Origin: Chytridium lagenaria
Lineage: Eukaryota > Chytridiomycota > Chytridiomycetes > Chytridiales > Chytridiaceae
Direction: 5' to 3'
Length of the DNA stretch: 64,000 nucleotides
Assembly: GCA_025449115.1 (NCBI GenBank)
Contig: JAHLKC010000101.1
Span: forward strand, 81,600 to 145,599
The notes beneath the pieces are model-generated. The model worked only from the letters and a program-made list of their open reading frames with translations. It searched no databases and was not told where the DNA came from. Made by a program: the position numbers and the translations under genes. Shown piece after piece: positions 9,571 through 21,574 of this stretch. Every line of letters starts with the position of its first letter. The stretch's first letter is position 1.

Positions 9571-11790
9571 ATGTTCGGAGGTGGTTCAGGAAACAACCCC
9601 ACAAACTTTACTGGTGCTGCCTTTGGGTCCACCAGCACTCTCGGTGGAGGTGGTGGCAGCGCCTTTGGAACTCCAACACCTCTCGGTGCTCCTGTATTCG
9701 GTGGAGCTTCGCAGCTTGGTGGAGGAGGCCCGACTTTCCCAAATGTTAATGGCGGGTCGGTTTTTGGAGGGAATGCTGCAACTGGAGCTACATCTGGGTT
9801 TGGGGCCTTTGCTGGGAGTGGAACTGGGTTTGGAGGAGGCTCAACAACGTTTGGAGGTGCTAATCCAGTTGGGACTGGGTCTGCGTTTTCGGCAGCGTCG
9901 AGGCCGTCCGCTTTTGGGGGTGGTGGAGGAGGTAATGCATCGGCGTTTGGAGGTGGAGGAGGAGGTGCTGCGTCAGCCTTTGGAGGTGGCGGGAGTAGTG
10001 CATTCGGAGGTAGATCTGGTGCTGGTGCACCAGCTTTTGGAGGTGGAGCGTCTGGAAGTTCGGCTTTTGGAGGAGGTGCATCATCCGCGTTCGGAGGTGG
10101 TGGTAGTGGAGGAGTATCTGCGTTTGGGGAGGTGCTGGACCGAGTGCCGTTGGAGGCGGACCGGCAAGACCACCGTCTGCTTTTGGAGGAGGGGCCGCAA
10201 ATGGTGGGTTTGGCGGGAGTGCGGCATCTGCATTGGGTGGAGGTTTGGGATCCGCTTTGGAAACCCTCCGGCAACCGGCTCTGCATTTGGAGGAACCGCA
10301 CCTGCTTTCGCAAATCCTTCATCAGCCGTACCGTCATTTGGAGGAACCTCAACATCATCAAGCTCAGCTTTCGGACAACCCAGTGGGTTTAGTGCAGCCG
10401 CCTCTGGGTCTGCTTTTGGAGGGGCAGCAAGCAGTGCGTTTGGTGGCGGATCTTCAAAGTCCGCGTTTGGAGGGAGTGGTACCGCCGCTGGAAAGCTTCA
10501 GCAATCTGAGAACCGGTTTGCGGTGCTCAACAATGGCGGTAATGAAGGAGGAAATGCAGAGAGCGAACCACCACGTGGAGGCTCGAGGAGTAGGGCTTTA
10601 ACAATGGCGTCGTAAGTTTCCTTGTTCTTTTATTCTTACCGCCTTGGGAGGAGGCTGACGTCTTCTTAGGAAAGGAGGCTCCGCTACCGGTGAGCTTGTG
10701 ATGAAAGACTTGACACATGTTTCGGAACGACCTATTTGGTTTATGAGTTGCTATGGAATGGGGAAGGATGAGCCGTCGATTATTCAAGGAACGGATATGT
10801 CGCCTGAGGAGGCGAGATTTTTGTTTTGGCGTGAAGCCACGATTAGCGGAAATCCTGCTGGCAATGTAGGTTTCATCAGTTTCTTTTTCAGACAGCATCT
10901 GTTTGCATAAAGGTTTTTGTTTTTGTTTCTGGTTTTTTTGTTTGTTTTTTTTTAGCTTTGCAATATCCATTCATAAAACATTAAACAATCTTAATTTGGA
11001 TGCTCTATATTGTTGTTGTTGTTTTTTCTTTTTTTCTTTTTCCTCTTTACTTTATTCGGACTCTTTAAATTTCAAGTAATCTAACTGTGTTGTAGATCGA
11101 CGACGTTAAAAAGTTTCACACAATCATGAAGCAAGAGACGACTGTTCTTTTAGATGCCATTAAGGGAAAGAATTTTGATCCCAAAACATATGCCAGCAAA
11201 CCCTCACCACTCGCAGCCTTTCTCGTTGAGAAGTATAAGGGATATCCCGGTTCTTCCGAAAACTTCACACCTTTCAACTTGGACCTCCTCCTCAACCTGC
11301 CCCTTCTGCTTTTACGACGGCGTCTGCAGGATCCAACAACATCTCCTCACCCACCCCTCCAATGTTGCCTAATGTTGCTGCCAATATGACACCCTCACCG
11401 ACTCCTCCATCATTCGGTCCATCATCTGCAGGCCCATCCGCCTTCCCCTCGTCATCCACAACTTCAGCCTTCGGCCCATCATCATCCGCCCCTTTAGCTC
11501 CTAAATCCACCGGCTTCTCCTTCCTCCAAAGCGCATCCGCCTCCTCCGCATCTTCATCCTCATCCTCATCCGCCTTTTCATTTCGTAACGCGGGAAAAGC
11601 ACCTGCAGATCCAGCGGACGTGGATAAATTGTCTGCGGAAATGATTGCACTAGCTAGGATATATGATATAACTTTGCCAAGAGAGGTGCCGCTGGAGGAG
11701 GAGGATATGAATGCGTACAAGGCAGATAAGTTTGTTGACAGGGTTCCACTTGTGCCGCCCCCAATGTCGATGAGGAAGAGGGTGCGCTGA
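9571..11790 (+). CDS. Nup42/Amo1-like FG nucleoporin
   Basis: The protein is a likely component of the cytoplasmic side of the nuclear pore that binds Gle1 during mRNA export. It starts MFGGGSGN and carries a long Gly/Ser-rich FG region (SAFGGG repeats) to about 10470. Introns follow at 10612-10669 and 10866-11095. The second exon has PIWFMSCYGMGKDEPSIIQG then TDMSPEEARFLFW, a conserved Nup42-family block. The third has a helical block, DVKKFHTIMKQETTVLLDAI. A short FG tail is followed by LEEEDMNAYKADKFVDRVP and PPPM, which matches the Gle1-binding end of Nup42 proteins. The FG region changes frame at about 10130 and 10260, and the tail at about 11275. Each fits one missing base in a short homopolymer. 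There is no N-terminal CCCH finger, unlike the human protein. Confidence 0.8.
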
Positions 11791-11987
11791 TGAATGTGCC
11801 AGTGTATTTCTAATTAAACCTTTTGCAAATAAAACTCTTTTATTCACTCGTGTATATTTTTGGTGCTTTCACGTAGCGCCTGAGGGTTCAAGATTTTCTT
11901 TTGCACATAAATAGACCGCTCAACGTCTTTCATATAAAACAAAATCACACAATTTTGAATTGGTGAATTTTTCTTTCAAGAACAATA

Positions 11988-14201
11988 ATGACGGACTCTA
12001 GTCCAGAAGGTAACGAGAGGAAGAAAGAACTTGAATTTGCAGACGAGGACGCCCGCTCACGGCCCTCTGTGTCGGGTGTCATTGTGAATGAAGGGGCTAT
12101 CTGCTCAGCTGCCGTCGCGTCCAGCGTTGATGTGGTAGACCCAAATCTGATTTTATCAAAAGAGCCAGCAAGCATGCATTCCATCCATCCAAACATCTCC
12201 TTAGAGGGTAACAAAGAAAATGCATCTACAATGTTCCTCGGACCTACCAAGCTTCCCGCTTCTCGCTGTTGGAACACTGGATTCTATATCGATGTTGCGG
12301 CAGCAGAAATGTATATGCAATATGCTGATGATGAGTTGCGGGCTCTAAGGCTCACCGCATCGAACGACGCGAATTGGGCGTTTAATAGGATCTATTCCCG
12401 GAAATTTAACGAGGCTGAACTTGGAACGAAGTTGATCGATCAATCGCCGCCATTTACATTTACGCCTCAATCCACTACCAAGTATTTTCTAAACCTTCGC
12501 ATACACCTAAAGTTGAGCCTCAGGAGTCAGCGTCCATTGTGAAATGGATGTGTAATATTCCGTCGCCTGTAATTTCTTCAGCCCTCCGCATGCCGACTGG
12601 AGTTGCGGAAGTTCATAGAGTCACAGGAAATACTGGTTTCAACTTTGCACGTGTTTCAAAGGAACCTGAGAGCCCGAAGCCGCTCTTGCAAACAAAAGTT
12701 TCTGCAGAAGAATTATCGACGGGGATGAAGAACGCATCAGTTCTCCGTGCTTATCCCTCTAATGTTTATCTTGGCGCAAAGTCTGTGAAGGGTATGAATT
12801 TTGGAGACCAGAACGGGAATGTAAAAAAGAACGGAACTTTATTTAACCTTGGAGGTATTGTGTTGAGAGAGCGACAGGATCCGAATATTAGGACAGCGAA
12901 ACCTTTGGATTATGGCAAGAGTTGTTCAGACTCGATTAAGCGACCGCCAGTTCCAATAAGGCCACCTTCGAAGACTACCGATTTATTGAACAAGGAGAGC
13001 CAATTGGGACAAGGTGGATATGGCAAGGCTGCTAGCAGCGCCATCTCGGCCGTATGTGAATCCGAAAAACTCGATATTGATGCCTGGTATTTATTTGTAA
13101 GCCAAACTTTTTCTAATGATTTTAGGGCAAGCGTCTTCGAAACCATAGATTATTGCAGCCTGAACTTCCAACTTGGCCATTAAGCTGTTACGGTGATGAT
13201 TCTAAACCCTGCAGTATTTCTGGGACGGACGTGTCGCCAGAGGAGGCTCGATTTTTGTGGTGGAGCGACTCTAATGGAATGACGGGAGAAAACGTTGGTC
13301 ATGTTTGCGTTCTGCTTCAATTTGAATGTTATGAGTAGCTTCTTAATTTTTATTATTGCAGATGGAGAGCTTGAAAATGTTCAAATGGATCGTGATCAAA
13401 TGCTTTGACGACCTCTGTATAAGCTGAGGCCAAACTACGTGGCTACATCCATTTTCAAGATTGATAAACCCTCTATTTCGTCTTTCCTCGTTAGCAAGTA
13501 TCGGCATATGAAAGCGCAAGCTCCTCAGCCAGAAGCCTGTGTTGCAATGGCTTCTCGCTGGAATCATTGTGATGTTGGACAGAGGACTTTGACGGAACTT
13601 TTTTTCCCATCTTCCGTCCATCCCTCCACGCCGAGTGAGCATTTTGTGATCAAGAAGAAGACGCAACGTGAGCCGTTAAAGGTTCATTTGAAGAAGAAGC
13701 CGGACTGTGGATCAACTAGCCCAGGTTATTCTGTGAGGAACGCTTCCACCCCGGTCAAATCTAAATTATTGAACGAGCCGCCTGTTTTTGAAATCCAAAG
13801 AGATGATGAAGAGAATATTCCGGAGACATGTTCGTGTTGCCGTTCTCCCTCAGATGATGGTTCCGTGGACGAAGTTGGGATACACCGTCTACGCTCAACG
13901 CCTTATCCCAATCATATTACAAAAGCAGGAAGGAGAATATGCAGAGTCGTTGTGTAGCTCGTCAAATGCTCCAACGCCAACTCGATTTCGTGGTTTCGGA
14001 TGTAACGGTGAAGACGTTGTATACAGGATACTTCAAAGTATGATGAAAAGTCTTGCGTATAGGCATGCGGTGTTGTCCCCGAGGAAAGAGCTTGAGAATG
14101 TGGTTTTGGAAAAAGAAGATGAAGAAAAAGTGGTGCCGGAGACGTTTTTGTGGAGGTTGGGAAAGTATTTCTGGACGGTATTGAATGGAGTTGATGAGTA
14201 G
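11988..14201 (+). CDS. Nup42-like paralogue with long non-FG N-terminus
   Basis: This is the first of three tandem relatives of the preceding gene. The N-terminal half (MTDSSPEGNERKK..., 11988-12540, then the next frame to 13096) has almost no FG repeats, only NTGFNF and GMNFGDQNG. After a very short intron near 13097-13125 comes ELPTWPLSCYGDDSKPCSIS then GTDVSPEEARFLWW. A second intron near 13295-13362 leads to a helical block containing SISSFLVSKYRHM, the counterpart of AAFLVEKYKGY in the first gene. The C-terminal part has ENIPETCSCCRS and VDEVGIHRLRS, repeated in the fourth gene. Frame changes near 12535, 13420 and 13940 make exact exons uncertain. The FG region is lost, so it may bind the same partner without acting as a permeability barrier (inference). 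Confidence 0.55.
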
Positions 14202-14491
14202 ATGTTTATGGATTCTGTCGTATTGGTTGCGGTGTGGTGACGGAGGAATTATTCTTGAGTTACTGGTGTTATTTCTCTTTAGTTCATCTGCTGTCATAAA
14301 ACAACAGCTTCTTTCATTCACCCTCGTTCTTACCATGTGTTTTCGCATTGGCTTCTTTTTTATGATTGACTTCAAATAAAAGCAAATTAAAATAAGAATG
14401 TCGTGACGTTTATCAGTAACAATAGTGCACTTGAAAGTCGAGTTTGTTCGGACATCATTTTCAGTACAAAAAAAAAAAGACTTAAGTTGGG

Positions 14492-15152
14492 ATGTCAGAG
14501 CCACTCAAAACGCCAACTTCACCGTAAGTGCAAATGATTTGGCATTCGTCTCGAAAACTAATTTGAGCTGATGTAGGCGAGAGGCTTTCTTGACCCATTT
14601 GCACAGAATTCTTCACACCCCCAACGACACTCCGCTCTGGCCGTTTAGCAGCTTCGGAATTCACAACAAAGTATGCCGGATCGAGGGTACAGATATTTCA
14701 CCTGAAGAGCTCCAGTTTCTTCTATGGTATGATGCGAGTGTGTATGGAAAGGCTGAGGAGAAGGTAGGGACACTTTGTTTCTCCTACATTGAAGATATTT
14801 GAAAGATGGCTACGCTGGACTTGTTTCAAACGACGATGGCCAACTCGATCCAAAAGCTAGAGACCGAAATTGCAGAGAAGGGACGCTCGAGAGTTTTGGC
14901 TTCATCTTCTATACGTGACTTGCTTGTGACTAAATATGCCATGATGAAGTTTCCGGGAAAGATGTTGAGTGTGGTTTGGTGAACACAACGGAAGATACGG
15001 CCTTGAATAGAGGGAAAGAAGAGCCGTTACCTGGAGAGCTAGTAGTATCAGAAACTACCAAAGATCAGCGAGAAGTCGCGGAAAGTGACAAAGATTGCAG
15101 GATGGTTTTCGAAAGGGTAAAACTTGTATGGTGGGAGTTTCCTTTCGAATAA
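14492..15152 (+). CDS. compact Nup42 C-terminal-domain protein
   Basis: This is the smallest member of the tandem set. Exon 1 is MSEPLKTPTSP (14492-14523). The intron at 14524-14576 leads to exon 2 (14577-14763) with LWPFSSFGIHNKVCRIEG then TDISPEELQFLLWYDA. After an intron at 14764-14805, MATLDLFQTTMANSIQKLET and LLVTKYAMMKFPG align with the helical block of the other members. The uninterrupted frame stops at 14982. If one base is missing near 14960 it continues with EEPLPGELVVSETTKD to 15152, resembling the tail of the Nup42-like gene. It is essentially the conserved domain alone, without FG repeats. Confidence 0.6.
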
Positions 15153-15204
15153 TATCCTGTGCTTATCGCGTTTATCTAGGTCACATTTTGATCCTAATTC
15201 TCGT

Positions 15205-16616
15205 ATGTCAACGCCAGGAGTGGCGGAAGCTTTCCGCATTCCTCGCAAGGTCTCGACACAACGCAACGACAGTATTCTTGAAAGATTTGATTTAAACGCT
15301 TGGTAATTGACATCAAGATGCCGTATGATATTCAATTTCGTAGGGAAAAAATACTTGTACAGCGCGGTCTATTGGGGCCAGAACTTCCACTTTGGCGCTT
15401 GAGTTGTTATGGTGATGATTTTAAACCTTGCAGTATATCTGGGACCGACGTATCGCCGGAGGAAGCGCGATTTTTGAGGTGGAATGACTGCAAAGCCAAG
15501 AAAGGAGAAAATGTTAGTTAGATGATTGATTTTTTTTTTGTTTTGGCTTTCAATATTTAACAGCCTAACATAATTTTTAATGTTAGATCGGGATTCTAAA
15601 AATGATAAACTGGATCGTGATCAAGTGCTTTGACGATTTTTGCGATAAATTAAGGCCAGACTACGTGGCCACATCCATCTTAAGACTGATCAGCCCTCTA
15701 TTTCATCTTTCCTTGTGGACAAGTATCATTTTATGGGAGCGGCCTCGATCTCACCGAAACCTGTTGTCATGCCTTCCCGATACGAACTTTTTTTTGGAGG
15801 GAAAATCGAACCGCCAGTCCCTTATCTCTTTAGCCCTTCCACCTCGAGTGAGACTTTAATTGTCAACTGGAACATGCATCATGCGACAATGAAGCTGCAC
15901 GTATGGGGAAATCCAGACATTGAAAAAATAGTCGCAGCTGATTTTGTGAGCAATTCTACCGCTCGCATCGAATTTTCATCGCTGAAGGAGCCGCCCGTCT
16001 TTCGAGCTCAACGTAAGGATGACGAAAAAACCTCGAAGATACCTTGTATTTCGACCGCACATAGTGATATTGCGGACAAAGCCGGGAGAGTTATTGAAAA
16101 ACAGGATAACGCTAAATTGGAGAGTTTTCCACCTGCTTCAGCCTTGACTTGTAATCGTGACCCTGCAGGTAATTTGGGTGTGTTGGGATATGCGTCGAAA
16201 AGAAGTTCATGATGAAGCTCTCCGAAATCTAGACGAAAATATTCCGGAGACAATGCTGTCCTGCCGTTCGCGCAGAACCTGTTTTGTGGATGAAGTTGGC
16301 GTGTCTCATTGGCGGCAAGTAGCTTGTCCCCGTCGTACTTTGTTGGGAAAAAAAAGGAGATGATGCGGAGTCTTCGAGGGATTCTTTTCTTGCTTCAACA
16401 TCGACTCGTTTAGGTGGGTTTGAAGGTGACGTGAGTGGAATTAAGGGGCACGGTGAGGAGACTGTGGGTTCTATGCTTGCATCAACACCGAGTCGTTCAG
16501 GTGGTTTTGAAGGTAACGTGAGTGGAAATGAAGAGAACGATGAGGAGAAGTGGCGCCGGAGACGATATTTGGAAAGTTGGGAAAATATTGTGGAGGGTGT
16601 TGGGTGGTGGCGATGA
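15205..16616 (+). CDS. Nup42-like paralogue, fourth tandem member
   Basis: It starts MSTPGVAEAFRIPRKVST, which resembles RMPTGVAEVHR in the second member, so these two are sisters. An intron at 15303-15343 (phase 2) leads to LGPELPLWRLSCYGDDFKP then SISGTDVSPEEARFLRW. The next exon starts near 15588 (IGILKMINWIVIKCFDDF) and corresponds to 13370-13500 of the second member. It changes frame near 15680, where the sister copy has one more T. The C-terminus contains ENIPETMLSCRS and VDEVGVSHWRQ, then a 29-residue tandem repeat. At least three frame changes are present. Confidence 0.5.
16392..16546 (+). repeat. 87-bp imperfect direct repeat in coding sequence
   Basis: The blocks beginning at 16392 and 16479 share ASTxSRxGGFEGxVSG at the protein level. 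The period is 87 bases, exactly 29 codons, so the frame is kept. It lies in the C-terminal part of the fourth Nup42-like paralogue. Confidence 0.7.
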
Positions 16617-17268
16617 GTAGGTGTGTATTGTTTCGTCGAGTTGGTTGGTTGCGGCACGGTTACGTCCATGAGATTCGACATTGTGTTATGGTAGATTCAA
16701 AGTTGTTGATTTCACGTAACTTGTAGTTTATTATCCTTCGTCTCCTTTATGAATTTATTTTCTTGCTCCAATCTGTGGGGGTTTTATATTCCAGCACGAA
16801 CGCCGTGTTCGTCAGAGCTGTTTACATATTTTTTTTTTCATGTTGTTTTCCCTTTTCACATCTCTCATCTTGATGGTGTTGTATAAAAATGCGCATTCCA
16901 TCTAATAAAAAGCAAAGTATCAAAGTTACTTTGAACGCCTTGAAACTGCATAAGGCTGACTTCTTCGTGCTTCTCTAAACCACTAACCTCGTCTTGCCGT
17001 CAATGTATCAAAAAGAGTTACGTGAAATAAATGCGATATACGCAAAAGGGTATATGTAGCCTGATAATAAGGGTTCTCTGAACTTTGTGAAGTAGACGTA
17101 CTCCACGAACGCGGTTCAAAACCTTAATAAATAGATGGATGTAATGATGAAGATAGATAAATGCATTCGAAATCTTTTATTGACTGCGTCACAATATGCG
17201 AGCTTTTGAGGATGTAAGAAAATCTCTTGGGCACCTCCTTTCCAATAACTCCAAAGAAAAAGGCTTCT
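16617..17268. other. intergenic, AT-rich
   Basis: This lies between the end of the Nup42-like cluster and the convergent DJ-1-like gene. It contains poly-T stretches and an AATAAA-like signal at the right edge for the minus-strand gene. No further feature seen. Confidence 0.5.
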
Positions 17269-18382
17269 TCACTTCTTTAACGCCTCCACAATCGCCTCGG
17301 CCAATCCCGAAGAGCTCCCCGGGTTTTGTCCGGTCACAAGCCTCCCGTCCACAACCACGTGCGGTGCAAAGACACTCTCACTCTTTTCATATAACCCCCC
17401 ATTCTCCTTCAACCTTGTCTCAAGCATGAACGGCATGAAAGGCGTTAATTGCACAGCGTCTTCCTCGTCATTTGTAAACCCGGTCACCTTTTTACCCTTG
17501 ACGAGGTATTCGCCTGATGAGAGCTTGACGTTGGCGATGCCGGCGGGGCCGTGGCAGACTGCGGCGACGAGGCCGCCTTGTTCGTAGATTGCTGCGGTGA
17601 CAGAGTGGGAGGTGGCATCGGTGGCGAGATCGTACATGGGGCCTTTTATTTTAAAGAATGAGTACGTTGAATGGAAGGAAAAAGCGTGGATACCTACCGT
17701 GGCCTCCAGGGAACACCACAGCAGCATAGTCCGATGGCTTAATAGTTGATAACAAAAGAGAGTTATTCACTTTTCCAGTGGCAACGGAGTCTGCGAGGAA
17801 AGCAATACACTCGGGGTCCTATTTCACAGACATGTAAGTTCACTTTATCAACAAAAAAAAAGTTAAAACTTCTCACCTCCTTAAATGCCTCGGCGGATCC
17901 AGGGTCAAGCGGAGTCTTGCCACCTTTTGGTGACGCGACGGTGATGTTGAAGCCCGCTTTTGTGAGAATGTTGTAAGGATGGGCGACTTCGGGAAGGTAC
18001 TGTAAATAGACAAAATAGGTTAGAAGTTTGAAGCGAGGGGATGATTAGAGTGAATTAATGCAATCCATCCACAATGAGGAAAATAGCGCCAACATTGCAT
18101 CCACGGGTGCTGATCATTATTCACAAGTTGCTTCATCACTTATCACAATCCAGCCAAAAACTCCTTCCACCGCGTTTTCTTCAGAACATTCAGTCATCCA
18201 TCCACATCTTCACTCGAATAAACTCCCCATCCTCTTCCATCCTTCCAACCCCAAACTGCTTCCCCACTTCACTCCCAGCATCGTCAAGCACCAAAACAGA
18301 CACTCACCCAGCCAGTCTTCTTCCCAGTCGACCCCAACTCATCGTGCGATGTCATGATGAACAGAATGTCCTTGTTGCCCAT
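17269..18382 (-). CDS. DJ-1/PfpI superfamily protein, Hsp31-like (probable glyoxalase III)
   Basis: There are four exons: 18382-18308, 17999-17877, 17818-17698 and 17642-17269. They give about 230 residues, the usual length of fungal Hsp31-like proteins. Exon 1 reads MGNKDILFIMTSHDELGST. Exon 2 carries ASPKGGKTPLDP. The exon 3-4 junction gives VVFPGGHGPMYDLATD, and exon 4 has VAAVCHGPAGI with the nucleophilic Cys next to His. The end VTGFTNDEEDAV...GRLVTGQNPGSSS is typical. The family converts methylglyoxal to D-lactate without glutathione and protects against carbonyl stress; that activity is inferred from the family. No frame breaks are seen. Intron 1 is unusually long here at about 308 bp. 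Confidence 0.88.
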
Positions 18383-19037
18383 GTTGTTGTCGTCGCGGTG
18401 AATGTGGTGGAAATGGAATGCGTTCGATGGATGATGGTAAAACGGAGGGAGCTCCTTTTTATATATTAAATCGATTTACCGAAGTGATGATGCTGACAAT
18501 TTAAGACCGCACCACTGATGCACAGAAACAGCTGGCACAAAGGGATGGTGGGGAAGGTTGAAGGCTGCGCATTTCAAATCATGACGGCGGCGTCGACTGA
18601 CGATTATAAATACGTCGAGGCTAAACCATCGAATGGAGGCGCGTTAATTCATTTCAAGTTGAGCCATCACAATACACAAATGGAGGCAAAAGTCTTAATT
18701 ACTTTGTATTGTTTAGCCATGATCGCACCACAGTTTCACACCTTCATAAGTTACATCGCTAAATCTGCGCATCTCATGATTTCACTTAAATTAAACCGTC
18801 GTTACGAGTAATCATTAACGTCGATGGTTGTTTGTAATAAGACTTTGGGTAGAATATCCCTTCTTAAAGACAATTTTTGGAGTAAACACTAATAATAATT
18901 GATGTTGGTAAAATTGATGTACAATACAAGAACAACAAGAATAAATAATCATTAATAACAAATCCTTATCGGTAGCAAAAAGCGCAAATGCTGTGGAAAC
19001 TCCAGTAAAGCAACCACCATTGCCAAAAAAAATTCCT
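18383..19037. other. intergenic
   Basis: Probably the promoter of the DJ-1-like gene at its left and the 3' flank of the repeat-protein gene at its right. No coding or structured element recognised. Confidence 0.4.
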
Positions 19038-21051
19038 TCATAGACCCCATCTCCTCTTTGCCGCCTCCTCTGCTTTTCGAAGGAGTTCATCATCACCCTC
19101 CGGCCCTTCACCCAAAGTTTCCGACGCGTTTACATCAGAAACGTCAGAGTTTTTCATATGAACACTTGCGGTACGTTCCGCCATACTCAACAACCCGTCA
19201 ATTCCATCATCAGCGAGACGGTCAAGCGGCGGGGGGAGTACCAGCGACACTCAACCTCAAGACATCGTCGTTTATCACCTCCCGTCGTCTGCGTGAAACA
19301 CACTGGCCTTGCGTTCAGCCACGCTCAGGAGTCCGTCTCTCTCCTCATCAATGTGACGGTCTAGTGATGGAGGAGTGTCCATGTCCATGTCAAAATCATC
19401 CAATATACCCCCTTCTTCAGCACTATTTCACGCTGGCTTTTCGTTCGGCCATGCCTAACAACCCATTTTTCCCGTCATCCACGTGACGATCCAGTGACGG
19501 AGGGGTACTATCATCAAATTCCAACTCATTGTTGTTCATATTCTTGCCGATAGCACCCTGGTTCACGCTAGATTTACGTTCGGACATACTCAATAGCCCA
19601 TCTTTCCCCTCGTCTACGTGGCGGTCTAGGGATGGGGGGTTACCGACGTCAATTTCCAAGTCATCGTCATTTGAAATTGGCCTTGTGTCGGCGCGATTGA
19701 CGCTTGCTTTACGTTCGGCCATACTTAATAGCCCATCTCTCCCCTCATCAACATATCGGTTCAGTGACGGAGGAGTGTCGACGTCCAGCTCCGAGTCATT
19801 TTCGTTCATCTTTTCCCCGACGTCGTCGTGAATCTTGCTGGCTTTACCCTCATCTATACTCAACATCCCGTCTGTCCCCTCATCCGTGTACCGGTCTAGG
19901 GACGGTGGAGTGTTGATGTCCACCTTAATGTCATTGTCATTGATGTTCTCCACTACCTTTTCGTGGTTCAGGCTGGCCTTACGTTCGGCCATACTCAACA
20001 AGCCATCTTCTTCATTGATGTGACGATCCAGTGACGGGGGAGTACCGCCGCCTACATCAAAATTATCATCATGTAGCATCCCTCCGACTTCAGCGTGGTT
20101 CACGCTGGCTTTTCGTTCATCCATGCCATCTCTTCCGTCATCAACGTGACGGTCTAAAGACGGTGGAGTACCGTCGTTCCACTCTAACTCGTGGTCAGAC
20201 GTTTCTTCCCCATCTTCAGTACGATTTACGCTAGCCTTTCGTTCGGTCATGCTTAACAACCCATCTCCACCGTCATTGGAATGACGATCCAATGAAGGAG
20301 GTCCCATCCTCTTGGAGTTAATCTCAACAACTCCCCTGAGATCCTTGTTAGCTTTAGTTTCATCCGTGTCTAACAATTTATCCCAGTCGTCAGCATGCCG
20401 GTCAAATGGAGGGAGCACACCATTCCTATCGTTGTTTAAGTGAACGCTTGCCTCCCGTTCTTCCGCTCCCAACAATCCATCGTTGGTGAAGCGGTCTAAC
20501 GATGGAGGGACTTCAAGATCAAAAGCAAGGTCATTGCTTCGCCACATATCACCTTGATCGTTGTCACTAGAGAGATGAACACTGGCTTCGCGTTCATCCA
20601 TACTCGGCATCCCATCTCCAGAGTTCCCAAGCCGTGTGAGACTCTCATCTCTATCTATAGTTGCATCCAACCTTTCATGAATGGTTCTTGAGACCCCTTT
20701 GTTGAACGCTTCCTCAAGCTCCGTTGATCCAGGTGGCGGTGGCTGCAACCGATGATGGGACAAAGGCGGCGTGCCAGGAGCTTGCATCCACGGACGAAGG
20801 TTAACTATGATCGTAAGCAAGTATAATGGGAGGTGAAGGATTACCTTCATCACTCGGTGGATCCATAGACGGCCACAACTCATCCTTACTACAGATCCGT
20901 TCATTTTGCAGGGCAGAGGGAACCCACAATCCCTATCAGTAGGAGGGTGTTGATTCCTTATGCGATCTCCAGAGGATGGCGGTATGACATACGCTTGATG
21001 TAAGGGGATGGTGATAGCGAGGAGTGTGAGGAGGAGTGATGGATGGAGCAT
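19038..21051 (-). CDS. secreted acidic protein with about twelve 45-residue PPSLDRH repeats
   Basis: Not a family I recognise. I chose the Met at 21051 because it gives a clean signal peptide (MLHPSLLLTLLAITIPLHQA). A Pro-rich segment follows, then a tandem array. The core unit is TPPSLDRHVDDGxDGLLSM followed by AERKASVN and an acidic Asn/Asp linker, about 45 residues in all. Ten units lie in one frame down to a stop at 19423. Two more (DRHIDEERDGLLSVAERKAS and LDRLADDGIDGLLSMAERTA) continue in other frames to a natural C-terminus at 19038. Linkers differ more than cores. An intron may lie in the N-terminal Pro-rich part. A cell-surface or secreted role is inferred from the signal peptide. 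Confidence 0.65.
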
Positions 21052-21574
21052 CTTTTTTGTTTGCTGTCGGACTTTGAAATTATTGGTCGAAGTCTTGATG
21101 GTTGAAGGCATTTGAGTATGCAATACTGGTATCGTAAAAGAGGCGCAGAGGTAGCATTTCTCAGACATGAAAAGATACAGAAAAACCTCTCGCGAAAAAG
21201 TACATTACATTAAGGGATTTCAATCGCAAGTTTGGCGAGAGGTTGAATTAATTGGTAAGAGGATCATGCTGCAGGGGCTCCTGTGCGAGGCGTAGGCCAG
21301 CATGACGGCCTCAATTTCTCAGAGTCAAGCTTGATGATAGTTGCACCCGCAACGGTGCAACGGCACCTATCCTCCTCCACCGATACCACTTCCCACCACA
21401 AGGCCTAGGCTCTGCATAAATCCTATTTGAATGCGTGAAGGAATATCGCAAGGAACACAAAAAACCGTTAAGGACACAAGGAACACAACAGACCATGAAG
21501 GATCACAAGGGACACAGCAAAGCCAAAGTGATGTCTGAGTTTCATAGCCTGGCTTCAATACCAAGCTGATAATC

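Noticed and set aside
9489..10361. 290-codon minus-strand frame rich in Pro, Ala and Asp
   Set aside because: It is the exact antisense of the Gly/Ser-rich FG-repeat region; the composition follows from the complementary codons.
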